Origin: an uncultured Roseicyclus sp.
Lineage (GTDB): Bacteria > Pseudomonadota > Alphaproteobacteria > Rhodobacterales > Rhodobacteraceae
DNA length: 64,000 nt
Assembly: GCA_947489665.1 (NCBI GenBank)
Contig: CANLEH010000001.1
Coordinates: forward strand, 964,501 to 1,028,500
Direction: 5' to 3'
A program made the translations under genes and the position numbers. Shown piece after piece: positions 56,450 to 64,000 of this stretch. The notes beneath the pieces were generated by a model. It was given only the letters and a program-made list of their open reading frames with translations. It had not been told where the DNA came from and made no database searches. Each line of letters opens with the position of its first letter. Position 1 is the stretch's first letter.

Positions 56450-57505
56450 ATGATTGAGGAACTGATCCTTCATATTGGCATGCCGAAGACCGGCACCACA
56501 TCCATCCAGCGTGCGTTGAGTGCAGCGCGTGGTGGTCGGGATTGGACCTACCTTGACCTCAACCCACCGCATTCCGCCAACCCGGTGATCCTAAGGGCCC
56601 ATGGCGGCGTCTCACCCGTAGCGACACATCCCGGGCCGCGTGGCGCGCAATCTCCGGCCGCGGCGTGGGCACATCTGGAAAACGCACTCAAGGCGGTTCG
56701 AACGCCCCGCGCGATCCTGTCGGCGGAGGCCATGGTTCGGCTTCCACCCGCCGCGATTGCCAATTTGCTCGCGCATCTTTCCACGCATGCAAAGACGTTG
56801 AGTGCGATTGCGTATATCAGGCCGCCTTATTCCTTCATCACCTCCTACACTCAGCAATTCTACAAGACGTCCTACGCGCCTTTGGCTGATGTGATCCGGC
56901 GCGCACACCGCCCGATCGCCGCCGACATCACGATGTGGGATCATGCGTTGGGCCAGGAAAATGTGAGGCTGTTTCCCTTTGCACGCGACACCTTTGCCGC
57001 GGGGTCCGTCGTTCAGCACTTTGCAGAGGCCCTTGATCTGGGTGCCTTGCCGGAACATCCAACCAACGCGAATGTAAGCCTTGGGGATGAGGCCACGCGC
57101 CTGCTGGTCCTGTTTCGGCGCTACAATGCGATGCGGCATCCCAGGGACGGGCGCATATTGCATCGCTTGGCGAAGGTGCAAAGGCGGCCGTTTCAGCTTC
57201 ACCCCGGTTGTCTGCTGGACGCCGCCGATATGGCGGAAGCGACGCAGGATTGGGCGAAATCCCGGATGGGATGGTCGATCAAAGAACCCCAGCCGGAACA
57301 TCATAACCGCGCTGTTCGATGTGATGTGGATTTCGAAGACCTGCTGCCCGACAGCCTGAACTGGCTGGCGGAGCAGACTGGTTGGTCAGCCAGCGCATTG
57401 CGGGCGGACCCGAGTGCCGTCGCGGATGCCGTGCGCACTCTGCGCGATCGCCCAACAGGCCAAAGCAGGGTGGGCCGCATTGCCAAACGTCTGCGTTTGG
57501 CGTGA
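56450..57505 (+). CDS. Sulfotransferase-like protein
   Basis: 351 residues. 'LILHIGMPKTGTTSIQRAL' is the PAPS-binding 5'-phosphosulfate loop, and 'RTPRAILSAEAMVR' may be the 3'-phosphate-binding part. It would transfer sulfate from PAPS to a hydroxyl on a sugar or surface polymer. The start is weak in ribosome-binding signal. It is divergent from the PAPS synthase, which would make its donor, so the two form a probable sulfation module. Confidence 0.82.
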   Translation: MIEELILHIGMPKTGTTSIQRALSAARGGRDWTYLDLNPPHSANPVILRAHGGVSPVATHPGPRGAQSPAAAWAHLENALKAVRTPRAILSAEAMVRLPPAAIANLLAHLSTHAKTLSAIAYIRPPYSFITSYTQQFYKTSYAPLADVIRRAHRPIAADITMWDHALGQENVRLFPFARDTFAAGSVVQHFAEALDLGALPEHPTNANVSLGDEATRLLVLFRRYNAMRHPRDGRILHRLAKVQRRPFQLHPGCLLDAADMAEATQDWAKSRMGWSIKEPQPEHHNRAVRCDVDFEDLLPDSLNWLAEQTGWSASALRADPSAVADAVRTLRDRPTGQSRVGRIAKRLRLA

Positions 57506-57518
57506 TCGACACCGACCG

Positions 57519-58229
57519 TTAGCTGATGGGGGTGAGTTCGTCGCCCGTGGTCTGGCCTTCGTAGAACTCCACCTGTGTCACGCCAGGATGGCCGGGATCG
57601 GTCCGGTTAAAGCCGCCGCGATTGACCGCAACACTCGTTGTGCCGCCCGCGATTGTGCCGGCATTGCCGCCTGCAAGACTTGCGGCCTGGAACGAAGACT
57701 GGTCAACCAGATCGCCGTTCACATAGAGGGCCAGCCCGCCGTCCGCGTTCATCGAGCCTTCGATGGTGTGGGTGCCTTCCGTGACTTGCCAAGCTGCCTC
57801 GCCACGCGATGCACTCTCGCCGTAGTTACTGCCAGTTCCGGCCTGCAGGTAGAGTATGCCATCATGCTGATACATAATGAAACCGCGGCCCGTGCCGCCT
57901 GCTTCAAAGATGATCCCTTCATCGCCCACGCCGAACGCCACCTCGGTGGAGAAGGAAAGCTGGTCGACATTCGCGAATTCGGTGGAGGTTTGTCCGGGAG
58001 AGTCCCACAGCGCAGTCTGCGTCATCGCGGCGGTTGCGGCGACAAAGCCAAATGTGGTCGAGATCTGCAGGTTGGCCAGCGAATTCGCCACGTCGGTCGA
58101 GAGGTTTTCAACCCCGCTCGATACGACTGAGGCCGTTGCAAGCCCAAGGCCCACCAGGCCCCCGGTCAGGACGACCCAATCGACTGCGACGGCACCGTCT
58201 TCTGACGACAAGAAACTCCGAATACACAT
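57519..58229 (-). CDS. Flp-pilin-like N terminus fused to a LamG/concanavalin-like domain
   Basis: 236 residues. Residues 1-60 ('FLSSEDGAVAVDWVVLTGGLVGLGLATASVVSSGVENLS') match the class IVb Flp pilin hydrophobic start found in Rhodobacteraceae, with Gly-Ala before a Glu/Asp-like 'VDW' stretch. Residues about 75-236 look like a LamG/concanavalin sandwich ('FSTEVAFGVGDEGIIFEAGG', 'GFIMYQHDGILYLQAG', 'HTIEGSMNADGGLALYVNGDLVDQSSFQAA'). It may be a pilus-displayed or membrane-tethered lectin. No tad genes are in the window. Transcribed toward the sulfotransferase end. Confidence 0.7.
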   Translation of the reverse strand: MCIRSFLSSEDGAVAVDWVVLTGGLVGLGLATASVVSSGVENLSTDVANSLANLQISTTFGFVAATAAMTQTALWDSPGQTSTEFANVDQLSFSTEVAFGVGDEGIIFEAGGTGRGFIMYQHDGILYLQAGTGSNYGESASRGEAAWQVTEGTHTIEGSMNADGGLALYVNGDLVDQSSFQAASLAGGNAGTIAGGTTSVAVNRGGFNRTDPGHPGVTQVEFYEGQTTGDELTPIS

Positions 58230-58361
58230 AACTCAACTCCACTTGGTGTTCGCGGCTGAGTTATAGTTATCGTTACGTAAAGCGGCGCAATTGCGGAGAC
58301 AATCGGCCGAATTGTGTGAAAAGATTGTGTCGTGCGTTTGTTGCGGCTTTTGGCCGGTATT

Positions 58362-59489
<1,128 letters not shown>

Positions 59490-59583
59490 CTATTCCATTT
59501 CTTGCGCAGCTGTGAAATAAAGTTGCGCAACAGACGCATATTGCGGTTCATCTGAAAAATGACCGCCACGGAGCACGACCAAA

Positions 59584-60084
59584 ATGCAAAGCGCAAAACT
59601 GGACCCGATCGACCGCAAAATCCTTGCCGAATTGCAGGAAGACGGGCGCATGACCAACGTGGAGCTCGCCAAACGGGTCGGCATTTCAGCGCCGCCCTGC
59701 CTGCGCCGGGTGCGGACGCTGGAAGAGGCGGGCTTTATCAAAGGCTACCATGCAGATGTCGATGCCCGCCAACTGGGGTTTGAGGTGCAGGTCTTTGCCA
59801 TGGTCGGCCTTGTCAGTCAGGCCGAGGCTGATCTTGTGGCCTTTGAGGCGCGTTGCAATGGCTGGCCGCTTGTCCGGGAATGCCACATGCTGAACGGCGA
59901 GATTGACTTCATTCTGAAATGCGTGGCGCCCGACTTGTCGTCGTTCCAGTCCTTCCTGACGGCTGAATTGACCTCGGCGCCGAACGTCGCCTCGGTCCGG
60001 ACCTCGCTGGTGATCCGGGGTGCAAAGGACACGCCCGGGGTGCCGTTTGACGTGATGGAAGATCGCCTGGCGCAAACGGCCTAA
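59584..60084 (+). CDS. Lrp/AsnC-family transcriptional regulator
   Basis: 166 residues. An N-terminal winged helix ('LDPIDRKILAELQEDGRMTNVELAKRVGISAPPCLRRVRTLEEAGFIKGYHADVD') and a C-terminal RAM effector domain ('VRECHMLNGEIDFILKCVAPDLSSFQSFL'). It is of the amino-acid-sensing Lrp type; the ligand is unknown. Divergent from trxB, and the TPR-sulfotransferase gene starts 5 bases after its stop, so the two are co-transcribed. The -10/-35 region is AT-rich (59480-59570). Confidence 0.93.
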   Translation: MQSAKLDPIDRKILAELQEDGRMTNVELAKRVGISAPPCLRRVRTLEEAGFIKGYHADVDARQLGFEVQVFAMVGLVSQAEADLVAFEARCNGWPLVRECHMLNGEIDFILKCVAPDLSSFQSFLTAELTSAPNVASVRTSLVIRGAKDTPGVPFDVMEDRLAQTA

Positions 60085-60088
60085 GCCC

Positions 60089-62098
60089 ATGCCACCTGTT
60101 GATCTAACGGCGCTTTACCGGGACGGTTTGGCGCATCAGCAAGCTGGTCGGGTGGCAGAGGCTGTGGCGATCTATGACCACATTCTGTCGCTTAAACCCG
60201 ACATTGCGGAAGTGCTGTTCCAAAAGGGGCGCTGCCTGTCTGACCAGCCCGCCGAGGCGGAGGGGCTGTTTCGCAAGGCGTTGAAGCTGAAGCCGAAAGA
60301 GCCCGCCATCTGGCAAGGCCTGCACGCGGTGCTGACGGGCCCGGCGCGCGCAAAGTTGGAAGCGCAAGCGCACAAGGCTGGCATTGTGGTCGGATCCGAG
60401 AAGGACATGGCCAAGGTGCAACGGCTTTGGCGCAATGGCGAGGAGGCCGCGGCCGAGGCGGAGGCACTGCGTCTGACGAAGGCCGCTCCACAAGCCTTCT
60501 GGCCGGTCTATACGCTTGGCCTGATCCGTGAGGGTGCTGCAGCCGTCGCACCGCTGGAAGCGGCGCATGCGCGCGATCCATCCCATGTCGGGGCGCGATT
60601 GGCCCTGGCGCGGGCGGCGCTTGCGGCGGGGCAGATCGGGCGGGTTGAAACGCTGCTGTTCGCACCTGATTTGCCCCCGGCGGCCTTGGTCATCCGGGCG
60701 CAAATGCTGCGTGAAACCGCGCTGCCGGATGTCGCAGCCGACCTGTTGGCCGATGCGCACCCCGAAGACAAGGCATGGCAGGTAGAGCTTGCTCTGTGCT
60801 CGGCGGCAGCCTCACGGGGGGACGCCGCGAAGGCCGCTCTTTCACGGGCCATCTCCGCAAGCGCGCCGCGTATCGCGACGACGCGCCGTGTCGCGATGCT
60901 GGCCGAAGCAGCAGGCGACGTTGCGACGGCGGAGTCCCTGATCGAAGCCGCGGCGGATCATGCGCCCAATGCCCTGATCCTCACCCACCGCGCCCAACTG
61001 CGCCAATCCGCGGGGGATCTTGCGGGGGCAGAGGCGGATCTGGATGCGGCATTGGCGTTGGATGCTACAAATGGGGAGGCGTTTCGCGCTTTTGCCAATG
61101 GGCGAAAGGTAACGTCTGACGCGCCGCTTGTTGGGCGGCTGGAACAAGCGCTGGCTGCGCCGCACGTCGCAGCGAGCGATCGAGCGGGACTGCTGTTCGC
61201 CGCCGCAAAATGTGCAGCGGACCTTGGTCGGCACGATCAGGTCATGGACCTCCTTCACCGGGCCAACAGGTTGACGGCAAAGGCCTTTCCTTATGGGTTT
61301 GAAGCCGATCTCGCCGCGGCAAAGGCCCTTGTTGCCGACTGGCACGCGCTTGAACCGATCAGGCCTGACGGGCCCACGGCGCCCGTGGTTTTTGTCACCG
61401 GCCTGCCGCGTTCCGGCACCACGCTGGTTGAAACCATTCTCGCTGCCCACCCGCAGGTGGGCGCTGGGGGGGAAATGGCGTTTCTCGGCCAAGCCCTTGC
61501 CCCGACCATGGATTTGCTCCGCCGTGAAGGACGGGCGGACGCCGAAATGCTGACCCAAGCGGGCAACCGCTACCTCACCTTGGCGGGGCGTTGCACCGGA
61601 CAACCGGGCGTCATTGTGGACAAGGCAATCTCCACTTTTTCGCGCATGGGGCATGCCTTGCGCGCGCTGCCGGGCGCCCATTTTGTGCATGTCACCCGAG
61701 ACCCGCGTGACGTTGGGCTGTCGCTTTACCGCAATCGGTTCCCGGATGGTCTGCACCGCTACGCCTACGATCTGGCCGCGATGGGGCGCTACATTCGCCT
61801 GCATGACGCGATCACTGATTTTTGGAGCCGCGCGTTGCCCAACCGCGTCTACAGGATTTCGTACGAGGCGCTGACGGCGGACCCTGAGGTTCAGATCCGC
61901 GCGCTCTTGAAAGCTGTCAATTTGCCATGGGACCCGGCATGCCTTGCACCGCAAGACAGCGACCGTCGCATCCAGACGCTCAGCTTTGCACAAGCGCGTG
62001 AACCGATTGGCAGGGCCGCCGTTGCCGGGTGGGAGCGCCACGCAGATGAACTTGCGCCGCTGATCAAGGCCCTAGAAGAGCCCGTCGACTTGAATTAA
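60089..62098 (+). CDS. TPR-containing sulfotransferase
   Basis: 669 residues. The N-terminal 400 residues are tetratricopeptide-like helices ('AVAIYDHILSLKPDIAEVLFQKGRCLSDQPAEAEGLFRKALKLKPKEP'), and the C-terminal part is a sulfotransferase with the PAPS loop 'VFVTGLPRSGTTLVETILAAHPQVGAGGEM' near 435 and 'ARFVHVTRDPRDVGLSLYRNRF'-type 3'-phosphate region as 'FVHVTRDPRDVGLSLYR'. This architecture is common in alphaproteobacteria and is often annotated as tyrosyl or glycan sulfotransferase. Acceptor unknown. A terminator follows. Confidence 0.9.
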   Translation: MPPVDLTALYRDGLAHQQAGRVAEAVAIYDHILSLKPDIAEVLFQKGRCLSDQPAEAEGLFRKALKLKPKEPAIWQGLHAVLTGPARAKLEAQAHKAGIVVGSEKDMAKVQRLWRNGEEAAAEAEALRLTKAAPQAFWPVYTLGLIREGAAAVAPLEAAHARDPSHVGARLALARAALAAGQIGRVETLLFAPDLPPAALVIRAQMLRETALPDVAADLLADAHPEDKAWQVELALCSAAASRGDAAKAALSRAISASAPRIATTRRVAMLAEAAGDVATAESLIEAAADHAPNALILTHRAQLRQSAGDLAGAEADLDAALALDATNGEAFRAFANGRKVTSDAPLVGRLEQALAAPHVAASDRAGLLFAAAKCAADLGRHDQVMDLLHRANRLTAKAFPYGFEADLAAAKALVADWHALEPIRPDGPTAPVVFVTGLPRSGTTLVETILAAHPQVGAGGEMAFLGQALAPTMDLLRREGRADAEMLTQAGNRYLTLAGRCTGQPGVIVDKAISTFSRMGHALRALPGAHFVHVTRDPRDVGLSLYRNRFPDGLHRYAYDLAAMGRYIRLHDAITDFWSRALPNRVYRISYEALTADPEVQIRALLKAVNLPWDPACLAPQDSDRRIQTLSFAQAREPIGRAAVAGWERHADELAPLIKALEEPVDLN

Positions 62099-62137
62099 CC
62101 GCACCTGAAAAGGCTCGATCCTATGGCTGGCAAAACA

Positions 62138-62162
62138 AAAGGCGGCCGTTCTGGCCGCCTTT
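62138..62162. terminator. Bidirectional rho-independent terminator
   Basis: A perfect 10-base-pair stem AAAGGCGGCC (62138-62147) with GGCCGCCTTT (62153-62162) and loop GTTCT. T-runs on the plus strand and A-runs upstream mean it can work for the TPR-sulfotransferase and for the small gene coming from the right. Confidence 0.8.
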
Positions 62163-62214
62163 GCAAGCGTTCGTGTGTTGGGGTCCTCGGGGTCTTTGTC
62201 CGGGGTCTTCCGCT

Positions 62215-62346
62215 TTATTCAGCGGCCATGAGCTGACGCGGCTTCTCCGCGCGCCGGGCTGCGCGCACCTTGCGCGACCACGGCATTTCGATCTGCTCTT
62301 TCTTTGCTTCGTTCAGGACTGTTTTCATCCAGCGTTGCGTTTTCAT
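62215..62346 (-). CDS. Small basic conserved protein, 43 residues
   Basis: 43 residues starting 'MKTQRWMKTVLNEAKKEQIEMPWSRKV', a pattern I have seen in Rhodobacteraceae small hypothetical proteins with 'M-K-x-x-R-W-M-K-x-V-L'. Highly basic. AAGGACGAGGC precedes the ATG. It is translated leftward toward the terminator. Function unknown. The homology is from memory, so moderate. Confidence 0.6.
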   Translation of the reverse strand: MKTQRWMKTVLNEAKKEQIEMPWSRKVRAARRAEKPRQLMAAE

Positions 62347-62608
62347 TTTGCCTCGTCCTTCGTGCCATGCCCGCGTTTGCCGGGCGTTGTTCTCGATTGG
62401 CACCAAGATGCCGGGGCTTTCAGGCAGTCTTGCGGCAAAAACGCTAAAGTCCGGTAAATCATCTGGGCCATTTTGGGGCGAAGATCCGGGCAGAGCGGGC
62501 TTGTTTCACAGGCATTCATGGAAATTTTGAACTGAATTGTGCCCAAGCCGGGGCAGGGGGTGCCCCGATTGTGTCCAATTTCGCATCAATCGCGGCTCCA
62601 GGCCGCGC

Positions 62609-63379
62609 CTACAATCGAATCGCAGAGATCAGGCGCCCGTAATCAGCCTCACCCTGATGCGTGGCGCGGCGATAGGAATAGAAGCGCGTCGCGTCGGAAT
62701 ATGTGCAATGGCCGGTCCACTCTGCCTCTGCCACACCCGCTGCTCGTAAGCGCGCAAGGCCGAAACCCGTCAGGTCAAATTGGTATTTGCCGTCTGCCCC
62801 ATTCACGAAAAAGCGGCTGTGGCTTGGATCTTCATCCATGAACCGTTCCAGGAATTCCTGACCCACTTCATAGGCGCGTTGGCTGATCGACGGGCCGATG
62901 ACCGCGTTTATCCGCGTCCGATCCGCGCCCAAACCCTCCATTGCGTCCACGGTTGCTTCCAGCACGCCATCCAGCGCCCCGCGCCAGCCCGCATGGGCGG
63001 CACCTATGACCCCAGCCTGCCGATCGGCAAACAGAACGGGCTGGCAATCCGCTGTCAGCACACCAAGGGCCACGCCGGGCGTCGCGGTCACAACGCCATC
63101 CGCCTTGGGACGCGCCTCGGTCGGGCCGTCGACAACCACGACATCGGCTGAATGGATCTGGTGCACGCCGACAAGGGCATCGGGCGCAACCTCCATCTCC
63201 CCCGCAACGCGGGCGCGGTTCATGGCAACCACCTCGGCCTGATCGCTCGACCCGCCGCCGCAATTCAGCCCTGCGAAAATGCCCGTCGAGGCCCCACCGA
63301 TACGCGTAAAGAAGCCATGCTTCACGCCATCCAGCAGCGGAGAGGTCACAGGGTCCAATCGTGTTGCGGTGATGGTCAC
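62609..63379 (-). CDS. pgeF: Peptidoglycan editing factor PgeF (YfiH/laccase-domain)
   Basis: 256 residues. 'HGFFTRIGGASTGIFAGLNCG', 'GVHQIHSADVVVVDG', 'TADCQPVLFADRQAGVIGAAHAGWRG' carry the metal His and Cys ligands of the family, and 'VIGPSISQRAYEVG' follows. PgeF removes wrongly inserted L-Ser or Gly from UDP-MurNAc in E. coli; others call it a polyphenol oxidase. It overlaps midA by 4 bases (ATGA), the usual lgt-midA-pgeF order. Confidence 0.93.
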   Translation of the reverse strand: MTITATRLDPVTSPLLDGVKHGFFTRIGGASTGIFAGLNCGGGSSDQAEVVAMNRARVAGEMEVAPDALVGVHQIHSADVVVVDGPTEARPKADGVVTATPGVALGVLTADCQPVLFADRQAGVIGAAHAGWRGALDGVLEATVDAMEGLGADRTRINAVIGPSISQRAYEVGQEFLERFMDEDPSHSRFFVNGADGKYQFDLTGFGLARLRAAGVAEAEWTGHCTYSDATRFYSYRRATHQGEADYGRLISAIRL

Positions 63380-64000
63380 GGGGCGGGCTCCAGGGCTGGG
63401 GGTGGCGGCGCGCCGTCCGGGGTCAGCGCCATCGCCTTGAACAGGGTCCCCATTTCCTGCGCGTGCGTCAACCGCCTGTGCGCGGCGATATGGGCCTCAA
63501 GCGCAGCCCCGCTCAGGCCTTTGGCCAGCGATTGCGCTCGCGCGGTGATCCCCAACCGTTCAAGAAACAGACCTTGGGGAACAGGGCCGCTCGCCTGTAC
63601 GCCGGCGGCATGCGCCAAGGGCCCAAACGCCACATGGGCCGTAAGGTCAGCTTGCCCCGGCGTGTCGAGCGGGTCGGCAAAGGCATGTTTTGCAAGGGCC
63701 TGAAACGTGTCTCCGGTGCTTTCCTTGTCCCCATAGTCGACGATCAGCGCGGCACCGCCATGGGCCTTGATGCGCCGTCCGATTTCTTCAGCGATGGCTT
63801 CGCCCGGTGCGCAAGTCTCCACGATCATGCCCGGCTTGAACCCGTCCCGCACTTCCAGTGGTGCGGGCGGCGCCAGTCCCCAGATCAACGCGCCATCCGA
63901 AGTGCCGATCTGCTGTTCCTGCCAATCGCCCGCCGCGTTCATCTGGAACTGGCGGATCGGCAGGGCATCGAAGAATTCGTTTGCGATCAAGAAGAGGGGG
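63376..64000 (-). CDS. SAM-dependent methyltransferase, MidA/NDUFAF7 family (partial)
   Basis: At least 208 residues at the right edge, C-terminal part only. 'ANEFFDALPIRQFQ' is the family hallmark (E-F-F-D-A-L-P-x-R-Q), and 'ETCAPGEAIAEEIGRRIKAHGGAALIVDYGDKESTGDTFQAL' and 'DLTAHVAFGPLA' the rest. The human homologue NDUFAF7 methylates a complex I Arg; in bacteria the target is unknown. The start is beyond the window. Coupled to pgeF. Confidence 0.9.
   Translation of the reverse strand, partial: PLFLIANEFFDALPIRQFQMNAAGDWQEQQIGTSDGALIWGLAPPAPLEVRDGFKPGMIVETCAPGEAIAEEIGRRIKAHGGAALIVDYGDKESTGDTFQALAKHAFADPLDTPGQADLTAHVAFGPLAHAAGVQASGPVPQGLFLERLGITARAQSLAKGLSGAALEAHIAAHRRLTHAQEMGTLFKAMALTPDGAPPPPALEPAP

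Noticed and set aside
60842-62041. 399-residue open frame antisense to the TPR-sulfotransferase
   Set aside because: Covers a well-supported gene on the other strand and has no motif.

Overview
The window looks like part of a chromosome from an aerobic marine-type alphaproteobacterium of the Rhodobacteraceae (Roseobacter group). The grounds are the high G+C, gene families typical of that clade (DUF1150 beside Hsp20, two YdcH proteins, DUF4174, a ScfR/PccR regulator with propionyl-CoA carboxylase, a MarR-EPS-type domain, a Flp-like pilin start with the 'GAVAVDWVVLT' signature), and the absence of phage, plasmid or IS genes. No tRNA, rRNA, CRISPR array or insertion sequence was seen. The assignment to clade is inference; no marker gene was compared.

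Layout. 1-9,400: housekeeping and transport (DjlA-like co-chaperone, GNAT, VOC protein, 5-formyl-THF cyclo-ligase, YmdB-type phosphoesterase, DMT transporter, two convergent SLC13/TrkA-C permeases, a 35-residue secreted peptide). 9,400-16,000: YebC regulator, a divergent SDR/AraC pair, ArgO and DMT exporters, a HAD-like protein without its catalytic aspartates, a CoxG-like protein. 16,000-28,700: the propionyl-CoA assimilation locus (pccR regulator, MFS exporter, pccB, small genes separated by several terminators, pccA, mcm), with TTTGCAAA operator arrays at both ends of the pccR-MFS unit. 28,700-35,300: cysteine-cluster protein, ribF, PhaJ/MaoC hydratase behind a CTGC-N3-GCAG site, HAD phosphatase, Mn-pyrophosphatase, chemoreceptor. 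35,300-44,300: CIRCE-controlled groESL, a periplasmic triple-repeat protein resembling chromo-barrel/Tudor-knot modules, phnM, transporter, NUDIX, lipase-like hydrolase, purEK, Hsp20/DUF1150. 44,300-53,500: CPA2 antiporter with a His-rich loop, LRR lipoprotein, NAD synthase, an 18-19-repeat MORN protein followed by two PAN/Apple-like small proteins, and an AraC regulator. 53,500-64,000: the sulfation-related region, trxB, Lrp, a TPR-sulfotransferase, pgeF and midA (cut by the window end).

How the genes work together. pccB, pccA and mcm carry propionyl-CoA through methylmalonyl-CoA to succinyl-CoA, and PccR is expected to sense the CoA intermediates; the epimerase is not in the window. Three P-loop sulfotransferase-like proteins (25,686; 56,450; 60,089) could use PAPS made by the bifunctional ATP sulfurylase/APS kinase at 54,174-56,228.

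The most unusual object is that PAPS synthase. It is fused in frame to an N-terminal MarR-like winged helix, is divergent from one of the sulfotransferases, and its promoter carries two palindromes of the form TTTGTTCA-N4-TGAACAAA. An internal ATG with its own ribosome-binding site could also give a free enzyme. This looks like a self-regulating regulator-enzyme for sulfated exopolysaccharide, which is inference. Other unusual items are a Flp-pilin-like N terminus fused to a lectin-like domain, four TGACCA-N2-TGGTCA-type repeats in a convergent gap, and terminators placed directly upstream of two genes in the pcc locus.
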